Assembly: GCF_900048895.1 (NCBI RefSeq)
Contig: NZ_LT160635.1
Span: 169,439 to 233,438 of the forward strand
From: Neglectibacter timonensis
Lineage (GTDB): Bacteria; Bacillota; Clostridia; Oscillospirales; Acutalibacteraceae
Reading direction: 5' to 3'
DNA: 64,000 nt
How positions within the stretch are numbered: position 1 is the stretch's first letter; the number at the start of each line of letters is the position of its first letter. Below the pieces are notes generated by a model. That model was not told where the DNA came from, did no database searches, and was given only the letters and a program-made list of their open reading frames with translations. The translations under genes were made by a program, and so were the position numbers. This document shows positions 50,313 to 58,685 of the stretch, piece after piece.

Positions 50313-51662
50313 TCAGTCTTCTTTGTTTCCGCTTTCCTCATCGGACGCACGCCCCTGTTCCAGGGCGGTGTTGCAGCTTTCGTCGATGGCCGCCGCCGCC
50401 TCCTCCGGCGATTTTTCCCCGGTGAGCAGATCGTTGATGTTCCGGTAAAACACATCCCGGACGCCCTGCCAGTTGAGGCTGCCGCGGATATTGTCCACGG
50501 TATCGGCGGTGTTTTCCCCGTAGGCTTTCAGCATCCAGATCTCATCCTGGTACTGCTGGGTGACGGATTTGCTCACCGGAAGGGTGCCCAGCGTATACTT
50601 CATCGCCTCCCCGTCCGACAGGAGGAAGCTGAGAAAGTCCTTGGCAACCTGTATTTTTGTTTCATCCCCGTTGTCAAACACGCAGAAGCCGTTGCTGGAA
50701 GTGGTGCAGAAACCCGCGCCCGAAGGGTCGGGGAAGTTGGCGGTGAACACGTCTACCCCCTTGTTTCTGGCGTCCCACAGGTTGGTCAGGTTTCCCACGC
50801 ACATGGCCAGCTGCTGGTTGTAGAACAGGTTGACGCAGTCCAGCAGTTCCAGGTTCTCCGCCCCTTTGGGAGTGATCCCCTGTTGGTCCATCTCCTTGAT
50901 CCAGGCAAGGGCCTGTATCCCCTCCGGCGTGTTCACCGAAAAATTTCCGTTTTCATCGTAGAGAGGGCAGCCGTAGGCCCGCAGCAGGGTCATGATGTGG
51001 CTGTCCCCCTGGCTGTTGGCGGCGTACATCATAAAAGCGAAGGTGTTTTCATCGGTCAGGGATTCCTTGAGCCTTTGGCAGATGAGGTTGAATTCCTCCG
51101 TGGACCAGTGGGCCACGGAATCGTCCTGGGGAATGTATTCCTCCAGGCCTGCGGCCTGCATCATGGTCCGGTTTACCATCAGCGTATTTTGCAGCTGGTG
51201 GTAGGGCAGGGTATATACCTTCCCGCCGACGGTGTTCTGCTTCCAGATGGATTCATCCACGTCGCTGCGCAGCTCCGGGGTGATCATGTCGTCCAGGGGG
51301 ACCAGCCATCCCCGCTTCACATACAGCGGCACGTTCCAGGAGCCTGCGAAGAAGATATCGGCGGCCTCCGGCGTTCCGTACTTGTCGGCCAGCTGCGCCT
51401 GTTCGTCCAGATAGTCGTAACGGCTGATGGAAAATTCCACGTCGTACTTGTCATACTGCGCCTGGAAACGTTCCGCCGCAGCCGTGAGCATGTCGTAAAC
51501 CTCGGCCTCGCCCGCCCCGGGGATGTTCCCAAGCCCAATGGGCGGCGTTTTGACGGTGAGCGTCACCTTCTCCGGCTCCGCCGGTTCCTGCGCCCGGCAG
51601 CCCGCCGGGGAGAGGCAGAGCGCCGCCGCCAGCAGGGCGCAGAGCAGGTTTCTTTTCCTCAT
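50313..51662 (-). CDS. Extracellular solute-binding lipoprotein (family 1)
   Basis: A 449-residue ABC-type sugar-binding protein. Signal peptide with lipobox LSPAGC (Cys22), then the family-1 fold: QAQYDKYDVEFSISRYDYLDEQAQLADKYGTPEAADIFFAGSWNVPLYVKRGWLVPLDDM, GGKVYTLPYHQLQNTLMVNRTMMQAAGL, DPSGAGFCTTSSNGFCVF and the DFLSFLLSDGEAMKYTLG end typical of carbohydrate binders. No permease is present; its ATG overlaps the stop of the hybrid kinase gene (ATGA), so it is better seen as a periplasm-side sensor feeding that kinase. Confidence 0.87.
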   Translation of the reverse strand: MRKRNLLCALLAAALCLSPAGCRAQEPAEPEKVTLTVKTPPIGLGNIPGAGEAEVYDMLTAAAERFQAQYDKYDVEFSISRYDYLDEQAQLADKYGTPEAADIFFAGSWNVPLYVKRGWLVPLDDMITPELRSDVDESIWKQNTVGGKVYTLPYHQLQNTLMVNRTMMQAAGLEEYIPQDDSVAHWSTEEFNLICQRLKESLTDENTFAFMMYAANSQGDSHIMTLLRAYGCPLYDENGNFSVNTPEGIQALAWIKEMDQQGITPKGAENLELLDCVNLFYNQQLAMCVGNLTNLWDARNKGVDVFTANFPDPSGAGFCTTSSNGFCVFDNGDETKIQVAKDFLSFLLSDGEAMKYTLGTLPVSKSVTQQYQDEIWMLKAYGENTADTVDNIRGSLNWQGVRDVFYRNINDLLTGEKSPEEAAAAIDESCNTALEQGRASDEESGNKED

Positions 51663-53794
51663 GAAATTCCCTCCCGTTCCTTGATTGTCGCAATCTTTTT
51701 CAGCAGCAGCTTGATGTCCAGCGGCTTGGTGGCCACGTCGTCCATGCCGGAGGCAAGGGCTTTTTCCACGTCCTCGCTGAAGGCGTTGGCGGTCATGGCG
51801 ATGATGGGGACCGTGGACGCGTCCGGCCGGGACAGCGCACGGATGCGCCGCGCCGCCTCGTTGCCGTCCATCACCGGCATCTGGACGTCCATCAAAATCA
51901 GGTCAAACCAGGAAGGCGCGCTGGCTTCAAATGCTTCCAGGGCCTCCTGCCCGTTCCGGGCCTCCGTCAACTGGCAGCCCTGCTCTTCCAGAATGGACAC
52001 CACGATCATCCGGTTGATCTCATTGTCCTCCACGGCCAGGATGCGTTTTCCATTCAGGGACCAGGCCGCGTCCGGGGAATCCTCCGCCGGGCCCTTCTCT
52101 CCGGAGGGCGCCGCCGCGGGGAAGGGGATGGAAACGGTGAACACCGTCCCCTTTCCCAGCTGGCTTTCCACCGAGATGGAGCCGCCCATCTTCTCCGCCA
52201 GGGTCTTGCTCAAGGTTGTGCCCAGCCCGGTGCCGTTCTGGGAGGCGACGCGCCGCTCCTGCTCAAATGGCGTCCAGATGCGCTGCAGAAATTCCGGGCT
52301 CATGCCGCAGCCCGTATCGGCCACCTGAAATACGGTGCGGACCAGGCCGCCGGCCGGCTCTTGGTTCACGGTGAGGGAAACCTCACCGCCCTCGGGCGTG
52401 AATTTCACCGCGTTGCCCAGCAGGTTCGTGAGAATCTGCTTGACGCGCAGGGCGTCCCCCTCCACCAGGGGCTGCTTCAGGCCGCCGCAGTCCAGCCGGA
52501 ACTGCAGGCCCTTGTTTTCCACCTGGTTTTCCAGCAGAACCTGCACCTCTTCCATCAGAAGCTTCAAATCCATCTCTTTGGGATAGAGCTCCAGCTGCCC
52601 GCTCTCAATTTTCGACATGTCCAGAACGTCGGTGATGACGCTCTGTAAAAACGACGCGGATACCTCCGCTTTTTTTAAGTATCCCTTTAGCTTTTTGGGA
52701 TCGTCCAGACTCTGGCGCATGAGGTACTGCAGCCCTACAATGCCGTTGAGGGGCGTGCGGATTTCATGGCTCATGTTGGCTAAGAAGGCGGATTTTGCCT
52801 GCTCCGAGGCCCGGGCGACCTTTGCCGCGTTCACCGTGTGGTAGATGAAATAAGTGACCAGCAGAATCAGCGCGCCCAGCACAAGGAAAAAGGGGAGGGA
52901 ACGGGAGATCAGCGTCTTCACCTGATCCTCCGTCACCTGGGTGGAGACCCGCACCACCAGATACCACTCGTTCCCGGCATGATGGTCCAGGGATTGGAAC
53001 AGGGCGTAATAGGAGCTTCCGTCCAGGCTGTATTCCACGAACAGGCTTTCCCCCTGCTCCACCGCCTGGAGGCAGGCTTCCAGCGAGCCTCCGTTTTTGA
53101 ACTGGGCGCGGGCCAGGGGTGTCAGAAAATTGTTGTCCGGGGTGCTGTACTGCTGGCTCGCCGTAATGATGTCGCCGGATTTTTGCATGACGACGGCGAT
53201 TCCCTGTCCGTCAAAGCTCTCCAGCCGCATTTGATCGGCAATTTCCTCGATGGACACCAAACCCACCGCGCCGTTGATCTCTTTCTCCCCGCAGAGGACC
53301 GGTTCGGCCAGACGCACGCCGTAAACCAGGAACTCGCCCCATTTTTCCCGGCTGACCTCGTCGTACCGGATGGCGAAACGGCCGTCCGCACGCTGGAATT
53401 CATCCGCCCAGGGCATATCCTGAAGGGAGCTTTTCAAATAGGAGCTGTTGTACGCCTCGCCGTCCGTGGTGATGAGGTAGAGCGTGTGAAAGGAGGTGGT
53501 TTTGGCCTCCACCCCCAGGTTATAGAGTACGTCCTCAAACCGGCTCTCCCTGGCGGCATTAATCCGGTTGAGGATCACCTGCAGGTACTCGGTCTTGCTG
53601 TCCATCTGGTTGATGATATTCAGGTGGTCGTGATCCGCAATCTGTTCCATAAAGGACAGCGTCGTGGAATATACCGCCTGCTCGACGCTTTGATAGTACA
53701 GCCAGTAGCCGCCGCCCAGGACGCAGAAGGAGACCAGCAGAATCAGCGCCCATACCCGCAGGCTGCGCCTGTTTGCCTTCAAAGTCCTGCTCAT
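51659..53794 (-). CDS. Hybrid sensor histidine kinase
   Basis: A 711-residue protein: transmembrane helix (about 12-33), Cache-like extracytoplasmic sensor (about 35-290), second helix (about 298-320), HisKA domain with phospho-acceptor in LANMSHEIRTPLNGIVG (about 345-360), HATPase with N-box TNLLGNAVKFTPEGG and G-boxes VADTGCGMSP and GTGLGTTLSKTL, and a C-terminal receiver domain (about 580-700) with LILMDVQMPVMDG. No HPt or DNA-binding partner is adjacent, so the phosphate output is unknown. First gene of the five-gene operon; GGGAGGCAGG precedes ATG 53794. Confidence 0.9.
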   Translation of the reverse strand: MSRTLKANRRSLRVWALILLVSFCVLGGGYWLYYQSVEQAVYSTTLSFMEQIADHDHLNIINQMDSKTEYLQVILNRINAARESRFEDVLYNLGVEAKTTSFHTLYLITTDGEAYNSSYLKSSLQDMPWADEFQRADGRFAIRYDEVSREKWGEFLVYGVRLAEPVLCGEKEINGAVGLVSIEEIADQMRLESFDGQGIAVVMQKSGDIITASQQYSTPDNNFLTPLARAQFKNGGSLEACLQAVEQGESLFVEYSLDGSSYYALFQSLDHHAGNEWYLVVRVSTQVTEDQVKTLISRSLPFFLVLGALILLVTYFIYHTVNAAKVARASEQAKSAFLANMSHEIRTPLNGIVGLQYLMRQSLDDPKKLKGYLKKAEVSASFLQSVITDVLDMSKIESGQLELYPKEMDLKLLMEEVQVLLENQVENKGLQFRLDCGGLKQPLVEGDALRVKQILTNLLGNAVKFTPEGGEVSLTVNQEPAGGLVRTVFQVADTGCGMSPEFLQRIWTPFEQERRVASQNGTGLGTTLSKTLAEKMGGSISVESQLGKGTVFTVSIPFPAAAPSGEKGPAEDSPDAAWSLNGKRILAVEDNEINRMIVVSILEEQGCQLTEARNGQEALEAFEASAPSWFDLILMDVQMPVMDGNEAARRIRALSRPDASTVPIIAMTANAFSEDVEKALASGMDDVATKPLDIKLLLKKIATIKEREGIS

Positions 53795-53936
53795 TTTCCT
53801 GCCTCCCCTCCTGTATGCCGCCTGTGCAAAGTAAAAAGTGCAATCTGGGAACCTATACAGACTAATTAACCCAAAAACCCCTGTCCCGCAGGCATATCCC
53901 AGAATTTTCAAAACTGGGTACTTCTGCAGTCTATTT

Positions 53937-53965
53937 ATTATAACATCTGTACTGCTGTTTGGCAA
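53937..53965 (-). promoter_or_regulatory. Promoter of the hybrid kinase/cyclic-di-GMP operon
   Basis: Minus strand TTGCCA (53965-53960), 17-bp spacer, TATAAT (53942-53937), giving a 5' leader of about 135 nt. The gap 53795-54114 holds no gene. Confidence 0.7.
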
Positions 53966-54114
53966 GATTGAGGAAAGCGATATTTATGCCTGCAGGGCCA
54001 AAAGCGGTCTGGACAGCAAAGACCGGCCCAAACGGGCTGGCCTTCCAGGAGGAGGCCAAGAGTCTGTGCCGGGTTTTGCCAAAGGCTTCTCCCGTTGGGA
54101 TCTTTTCCCGGGGC

Positions 54115-54339
54115 CTATGCGTTAACCTGCTTTTTCTCCGTTCTTCCCAAAAGATAATCCAACGAGACTTCAAAGACATCCGCAATTTTCAGCAGGATTT
54201 CCACTTTGGGTTCCCGCGTCATCAGCTCATAATTTTGATACGTCTTCTCGGTGATATCGCAATAGATTGCAACCTCCCGCTGGGTGAACCCTTTCTCTTT
54301 TCTGCATTGTTTTAACCGTTCTGCCAATATTTCTCTCAT
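54115..54339 (-). CDS. XRE-family HTH regulator
   Basis: A 74-residue repressor: LAERLKQCRKEKGFTQREVAIYCDITEKTYQNYELMTREPKVEILLKIADVFEVSLDYLLGR. Divergent from the small zinc-ribbon membrane protein gene at 54440 whose promoter carries two palindromes; it very likely controls that gene. Confidence 0.85.
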   Translation of the reverse strand: MREILAERLKQCRKEKGFTQREVAIYCDITEKTYQNYELMTREPKVEILLKIADVFEVSLDYLLGRTEKKQVNA

Positions 54340-54355
54340 ATTCCATCACCTACAA

Positions 54356-54415
54356 TTGTTCTTGACTTAACAAGTATAGGAAGATAGAATGAAGGGTATA
54401 CCAACGATTGTTGGT
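54356..54415 (+). promoter_or_regulatory. Promoter with two palindromes before the zinc-ribbon gene
   Basis: TTGACT (54362-54367), 17-bp spacer, TAGAAT (54385-54390). TTGTT-N8-AACAA (54356-54373) overlaps the -35 box; ACCAAC-N4-GTTGGT (54400-54415) lies at about +5 to +20. Confidence 0.65.
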
Positions 54416-54439
54416 GAATTTGTTTAAAGGACAAAAACT

Positions 54440-54739
54440 ATGGCAAACTTTTGCTTAAAATGCTGGAACGAGATGAATGGTACGGACTGTTCTCCCCGAA
54501 AATACCGGATGTCTGAGGAGTTGGAGCTATGTGAGGGGTGCGGCAAATGGACGAATGTGGTTCTGGGGGAACGCGGGTATTCCTATGGGAATAAACTGAA
54601 GTTCCTTCTGGTTCCTTTCAGGGCTGCTGGGGCAGTTTTATATGTCTTATGGAGAATCCTCCTTTTGCCCTATTTGATCTGCAGGCAGTACAGGAAAAAG
54701 AAGAAGGGACGGGGTCAAAAACAGCCGCCGCCTGTTTGA
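54440..54739 (+). CDS. Small zinc-ribbon membrane protein
   Basis: A 99-residue protein. FCLKCWNEMNG and LCEGCGKWTNVVLGE supply two CxxC knuckles of a zinc ribbon; a hydrophobic stretch (about 55-80, LKFLLVPFRAAGAVLYVLWRILLLPYLI) is one or two membrane passes; the tail is very basic. Similar small proteins occur beside XRE genes in Clostridial accessory DNA; function unknown. Terminator at 54769. Confidence 0.7.
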   Translation: MANFCLKCWNEMNGTDCSPRKYRMSEELELCEGCGKWTNVVLGERGYSYGNKLKFLLVPFRAAGAVLYVLWRILLLPYLICRQYRKKKKGRGQKQPPPV

Positions 54740-54768
54740 CGGCGCCGCGCCGCCCGGAACGGCGTGAA

Positions 54769-54811
54769 AAAGCTCCATGGGAAGAGAACCTTCCCATGGA
54801 GCTTTTTGTTT
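54769..54811. terminator. Bidirectional intrinsic terminator
   Basis: AAAGCTCCATGGGAAG pairs with CTTCCCATGGAGCTTT, then TTGTTTT; A-run on the other side serves the minus-strand isomerase gene. Confidence 0.85.
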
Positions 54812-54883
54812 TCCATTTGATTGTCTGAAAGGACCCCGCAGGCCCGCGGAGCCCTTCCTGCGGCGGGACTTTGCCTTTCAGGC

Positions 54884-56362
54884 TCAGGCGAAGGGGTTTT
54901 CGCTCTTGTAGAGCATACCCTTGGGCTGGTTGAAGCCGATGTCCTGAACGCCCAGGAACTTGAACACCTCGAACAGGGCCTTGCCGTGATGGCCGAAGGC
55001 CACGGCGCCGTGGTGGGGGTAGTTCTTCTCGATGAGCACATGGCGGTAGAAGCGGCCCATTTCAGGGATGGCGAACACGCCGATGCCGCCGAAGGAGCGG
55101 GTGGGAACCGGCAGGACCTCGCCCTGGGCCACATAGGCCCGCAGCTCGCAGTCCGCGGTGCTCTGGAGGCGGAAGAAGGTGATGTCGCCGGGGACGATGT
55201 CGCCCTCCAGGGTGCCCTGGGTGACCTCCTCAGGCAGGTTGCGCGCCATGATCATCTGATACTTCATGGTGGGGGCGCACAGCTTCTTGGAGCAGGTGTT
55301 GCCGCAGTGGAAGCCCATGAAGGTGTCGGTGAGGCTGTAATCGTATTTGCCCTTGATGTCGGCTTCGTACATGTCCTTGGGGACCGTGTTGTTGATGTCC
55401 AGCAGGGTGACCATGTCGCCGCTGACGCAGGCGCCGATAAACTCGGAAAGGGTGCCATAGATGTCCACCTCGCAGGAGACGGGGATGCCCCGGCCCGTGA
55501 GACGGGAGTTGACGTAGCAGGGCACAAAGCCGAACTGGGTCTGGAAGGCGGGCCAGCATTTGCTGGTGAGGGCCACATACTTGCGGTAGCCCCTGTGCTC
55601 CTCCACCCAATCCAGCAGGGTGAGCTCATACTGGGCCAGCTTGCTGAGGATTTCGGGCTTCTTGTTGCCCTCGCCCAGCTCCTGCTCCATCTCCTTCACC
55701 ACGCCGGGGATGCGCTCGTCGCCGGCGTGCTTGTTGAAGGCCTCGAACAGGTCCAGCTCGGAATTTTCCTCGATTTCCACGCCCAGGTCGTACAGGCGCT
55801 TGATGGGCGCGTTGCAGGCCAGGAAGTTCAGCGGCCGGGGGCCGAAGCTGATGATCTTCAAATCCTTCAGGCCCACAAGGGCGCGGGCGATGGGGATGAA
55901 CTCGTGGATTCTGTCGGCGCAGTCCTCTGCGTCGCCCACGGGGTTTTCCGGTATGTAGGCCTTGATTTCCCGGAGCTTCAGGTTATAGCTGGCGTTGAGC
56001 ATGCCGCAGTAGGCGTCGCCGCGGCCACCCACCAGGTCGTCGCCGGATTCCTCCGCGGCGGCAATGAACATGGCGGGACCGTCAAAATGCTTGGCCAGCA
56101 GGGTTTCGGAGATTTCCGGGCCGAAGTTGCCCAGGTACACCACCAGCGCGTTGCAGCCGGCGTTCTTCACGTCTTCCAGCGCCTGCACCATATGGATTTC
56201 GCTTTCCACAATGCAGACGGGGCACTCGTACACGCCCTCGCTGCCGTATTTTTCGGTATAGGCCTTCATCAGGGCTTTTCTCCGGTTGACGGAGAGGGTT
56301 TCCGGGAAACAGTCGCGGGAAACGGCGACGACGCCGACCTTGACTTCAGGGGTATTGTTCAT
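54884..56362 (-). CDS. L-fucose/L-arabinose isomerase-like protein
   Basis: A 492-residue member of the FucI/AraA-like superfamily: VGVVAVSRDCFPETLSVNRRKAL at the start, ALVVYLGNFGPE (N1 domain), LKIISFGPRPLNFLACNAPI, VPCYVNSRLTGRGIPVSCEVDIYG carrying a catalytic acidic residue, MGFHCGNTCSKKLC and the C-terminal NYPHHGAVAFGHHGKAL with metal-binding histidines. It interconverts an aldose and ketose; the true substrate is open, as many gut homologues act on other deoxy- or pentose sugars. GGAGGAC precedes ATG 56362. Confidence 0.87.
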   Translation of the reverse strand: MNNTPEVKVGVVAVSRDCFPETLSVNRRKALMKAYTEKYGSEGVYECPVCIVESEIHMVQALEDVKNAGCNALVVYLGNFGPEISETLLAKHFDGPAMFIAAAEESGDDLVGGRGDAYCGMLNASYNLKLREIKAYIPENPVGDAEDCADRIHEFIPIARALVGLKDLKIISFGPRPLNFLACNAPIKRLYDLGVEIEENSELDLFEAFNKHAGDERIPGVVKEMEQELGEGNKKPEILSKLAQYELTLLDWVEEHRGYRKYVALTSKCWPAFQTQFGFVPCYVNSRLTGRGIPVSCEVDIYGTLSEFIGACVSGDMVTLLDINNTVPKDMYEADIKGKYDYSLTDTFMGFHCGNTCSKKLCAPTMKYQMIMARNLPEEVTQGTLEGDIVPGDITFFRLQSTADCELRAYVAQGEVLPVPTRSFGGIGVFAIPEMGRFYRHVLIEKNYPHHGAVAFGHHGKALFEVFKFLGVQDIGFNQPKGMLYKSENPFA

Positions 56363-56387
56363 CTTTTCAAGTCCTCCGTTTCGTAAA

Positions 56388-56440
56388 ATTGTACGAACAA
56401 TTTGTGCTTTCATCATAGCGCAAAACCGCAAAAAAAGCAA
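56388..56440 (-). promoter_or_regulatory. Promoter and operator of the isomerase gene
   Basis: Minus strand TTGCTT (56440-56435), 17-bp spacer, TATGAT (56417-56412). ATTGT-N4-ACAAT (56388-56401) is an inverted repeat at about +4, suiting a sugar-responsive repressor that is not encoded nearby. Confidence 0.6.
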
Positions 56441-56645
56441 GAGCTTTTTCGGGAAAAGGGGGACAAAACCCATAGCGGAAAAAGGGCGGCACAGGGCGGC
56501 GTGCCAGGCTTCTTCCAATCTGAAGCCCGCGGCTGTGTGAGGATTCGGCTGAAACTCGAGCGCCGCGCCGTTTTTTGTGGAAACCGGGGCCGGGCTGTGC
56601 TATACTGAAGCCAAAAAGGGGCTATGGAAAGGTAGGAAGTGAAAC

Positions 56646-57227
56646 ATGGGAAATCTTATGGTTCTGGAAGCGACGCTGCAGGATTCCCTGCGCGGAATTT
56701 TGGGGGACGCCGCTGCGGTGCTGGTGGTATTCGGCGCTGTGTTCTCCCTGCTCAACTGCTTTTTGGGATACCGGCTTGTCAAGCTCTGGTCCGCGCTGTG
56801 CGGGTTTGCGGTGGGCTGGGTTGCGGCGTTTGCCGTGTCCATGCATTTTCTGGCGAACGCGGGCGTCAGCGCGGTCATCGGGATTGCGGCGGGGCTTCTG
56901 CTGGGAGGAATCGCCTTTTTCCTCTACAAGGCGGGCGTCTTTGTGCTGTGCGTATTCCTGGTGTTTTTCCTGTGCGTGGGGCTGATCCCCATCCAGTGGC
57001 TGGCCATTGTGCTGGGCCTGGCGCTGGGCATCGCCGTGGGCGTGTTGGCCATGAAGTTTATGCGCGAGGTGCTGATTTTCACCACGGCCATCAGCGGCGG
57101 AATGAACGCCGCAAACGCCCTGCTTCCGGTTTTCGGCCTGCAAAATGCGGCAGCCGCACTGATCGTGGGCCTGGCGCTGGCGGTTCTGGGCATTGTGGTG
57201 CAGTGGAAGACCACGGCAAAGGCGTGA
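56646..57227 (+). CDS. DUF4203-like multi-pass membrane protein
   Basis: A 193-residue protein with about seven short hydrophobic helices from residue 20 to 188; GYRLVKLWSALCGFAVGWVAAF and GIAAGLLLGGIAFFLYKAGVFVLCV match the DUF4203 (TMEM198/TM7SF3-like) repeat, in which glycine-rich helices alternate. Function unknown. No partner gene; ATG 56646 is preceded by GGAAAGGTAGG. Confidence 0.72.
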   Translation: MGNLMVLEATLQDSLRGILGDAAAVLVVFGAVFSLLNCFLGYRLVKLWSALCGFAVGWVAAFAVSMHFLANAGVSAVIGIAAGLLLGGIAFFLYKAGVFVLCVFLVFFLCVGLIPIQWLAIVLGLALGIAVGVLAMKFMREVLIFTTAISGGMNAANALLPVFGLQNAAAALIVGLALAVLGIVVQWKTTAKA

Positions 57228-57322
57228 AGCAGGACAGGGGATTTTTCTGCAGCCGGAAATTTTGTGAAAAATGCAGAGACGGAGGCCCGGCGGGGCCCAA
57301 CGGGTCTTTGTGGAATTTGCCC

Positions 57323-57352
57323 ATGACATTTTTTTGGGAAAAGTGATATACT
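57323..57352 (+). promoter_or_regulatory. Promoter of the carD-like gene
   Basis: ATGACA (57323-57328), 18-bp spacer, TATACT (57347-57352). Confidence 0.55.
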
Positions 57353-57364
57353 AATAATAGAGTC

Positions 57365-57424
57365 AACAACGTGCGGTTTGCTTCGCGGAACACAAATTCT
57401 GTTGCGGCGGCCGTACGTTTTTTG
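57365..57424 (+). promoter_or_regulatory. Terminator-like hairpin in the carD leader
   Basis: AACGTGCGG pairs with CCGTACGTT (one G-U) around a long loop and is followed by TTTTTGTTTTTG, about 50 bp before the start codon. Could attenuate carD transcription. Confidence 0.45.
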
Positions 57425-57473
57425 TTTTTGAAGCTGCCGCGCTGAGCGGCCATGTGAAAGAGAGGGAAAGCCC

Positions 57474-58010
57474 ATGTTCAGCAACGGAGATGCGGTGTTA
57501 TACGGCGCGGAGGGCGTTTGCAGGCTGGAGGGAAGCACCCAGCGGGAAATCGGCGGAAAGAAGCTGGAGTATTATGTGCTCAAGCCCGTATACCGGGCGG
57601 GGTCCACGGTGTTTGTGCCCAAGGGGAACGAGACGCTTACCGCAAAGATGCGCAGGGTGCTGTCCCCGGAGGAAATTCACAAGCTGATTCAGGAGATACC
57701 GGAGGAGAAGGAGCTTTGGATTGAGAACGAGGGCGAGAGAAGGGCTGAGTACGGAAGGATTGTGTCCGGCGGCGACCGCCGGGAGCTGATCCGCGTTATC
57801 AAGGCGCTGTACCAGCGCAGGCAGAAACAGCAGGAACTGGGCAAGAAGTTCCACCTTTCCGACGAACGCTTTCTGAAGGAGGCGGAGGAGAAACTGCACG
57901 GGGAATTTGCCCTGGTGCTGAACATCCAGCCGGACCAGGTGACCGCCTTCATCCGCCGGGAAATCGGCGCAGAGGAAGAAACGGAATGGGGCGAATCTGC
58001 AATTTCGTAG
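57474..58010 (+). CDS. carD: CarD/CdnL-family transcription factor
   Basis: A 178-residue CarD-like protein. The N-terminal RNA-polymerase-binding Tudor-like domain spans 1-60 (FSNGDAVLYGAEGVCRLEG, LEYYVLKPVYRAGSTVFVPKGNE), and the C-terminal helical DNA-binding domain about 65-165 (LIRVIKALYQRRQKQQELGKKFHLSDERFLKEAEEKLHGEFALVLNI). CarD proteins contact the polymerase beta subunit and stabilise open complexes; Clostridial paralogues are common and some are stress-specific. GAGAGGGAAAG precedes ATG 57474. Confidence 0.88.
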   Translation: MFSNGDAVLYGAEGVCRLEGSTQREIGGKKLEYYVLKPVYRAGSTVFVPKGNETLTAKMRRVLSPEEIHKLIQEIPEEKELWIENEGERRAEYGRIVSGGDRRELIRVIKALYQRRQKQQELGKKFHLSDERFLKEAEEKLHGEFALVLNIQPDQVTAFIRREIGAEEETEWGESAIS

Positions 58011-58177
58011 GGTTAAGCCGTGGGGTGCTGCGTGCCGGTGGGCCGCGGCAGTCTCCGCGGCTTAAAAATCTTTGGCCGGCTTTTTTCTAGAAAGACGGAG
58101 CGACATAAAATTTCCTTGATAAGCCCCGAAAAACTGGCATACTATAGTAGGACAGCAACATGCAAAATGACGCAGGA

Positions 58178-58206
58178 CCACCCGGCATTGCGGCGGGTGG
58201 TTTTCT
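58178..58206 (+). terminator. Intrinsic terminator
   Basis: ACCACCCG pairs with CGGGTGGT, then TTTCTT. A second copy of the same sequence with the same flank lies at 59522-59548. Confidence 0.65.
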
Positions 58207-58290
58207 TATCGCTTAAAACGGCGAAAAAGATGGCCGGGCGGAGGGGAGAGAAGGCTTTCTACTAGGAAGCCGGAGGTGACCTGGGCTTCC
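58194..58290. repeat. Duplicated block, copy 1
   Basis: 58194-58248 matches 59538-59592 at 54 of 55 bases; 58254-58290 matches 60111-60162 (end of the YesM-like kinase gene and its 3' flank) apart from small indels. In copy 2 the two halves are separated by a 520-bp interspersed repeat block. Confidence 0.75.
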
Positions 58291-58377
58291 CTTTATTCAG
58301 GCCGATAGGATTGGGGTATCCTGGATTCTTGTGTCCACCACCCAGCTGATAACCTTTCAGGAAACAAAGAGGAATTG

Positions 58378-58413
58378 AAAAGTGCGTTTCCAGGGCATGG
58401 AAACGCACTTTTT
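58378..58413. terminator. Perfect hairpin with A- and T-runs
   Basis: AAAAGTGCGTTTCCA-N5-TGGAAACGCACTTTT, 15-bp perfect stem, works in both directions. Confidence 0.65.
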
Positions 58414-58520
58414 CCGTATTCGTCAATCCATCGGCGCAGCCTGCTCCCGCTGATTCCCAGCTCTCTGGCGGTCTCGCCTACTGATTTGCCTGCTTCCTGT
58501 GCTGTTTTTACAGCAGCCAC
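58398..58520 (-). pseudogene. IS3-family OrfA fragment
   Basis: AVKTAQEAGKSVGETARELGISGSRLRRWIDEYGKSAFP is the HTH part of an IS3 OrfA. The N-terminal start and everything after residue 45 are missing, the latter running into a hairpin. Not functional. Confidence 0.6.
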
Positions 58521-58685
58521 ATGAAACTACTTGCCGCATACCGCTCACTTCATAAACTGGGCTTCCTTTCCAACTTTCTTTTTCCGTTCTGTCCAGTTTA
58601 TGATACCATGACCACAGGGAGTATTTTGTCACGGTCTGTTTTTACTGGTTCAGTTCAACTTGCCGGGAGCAGCTCCTTTTTCGTT

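Noticed and set aside
54821-56386. 521-residue plus-strand frame opposite the fucose-isomerase-like gene
   Set aside because: Antisense shadow with Ala/Val/Gln-biased composition.
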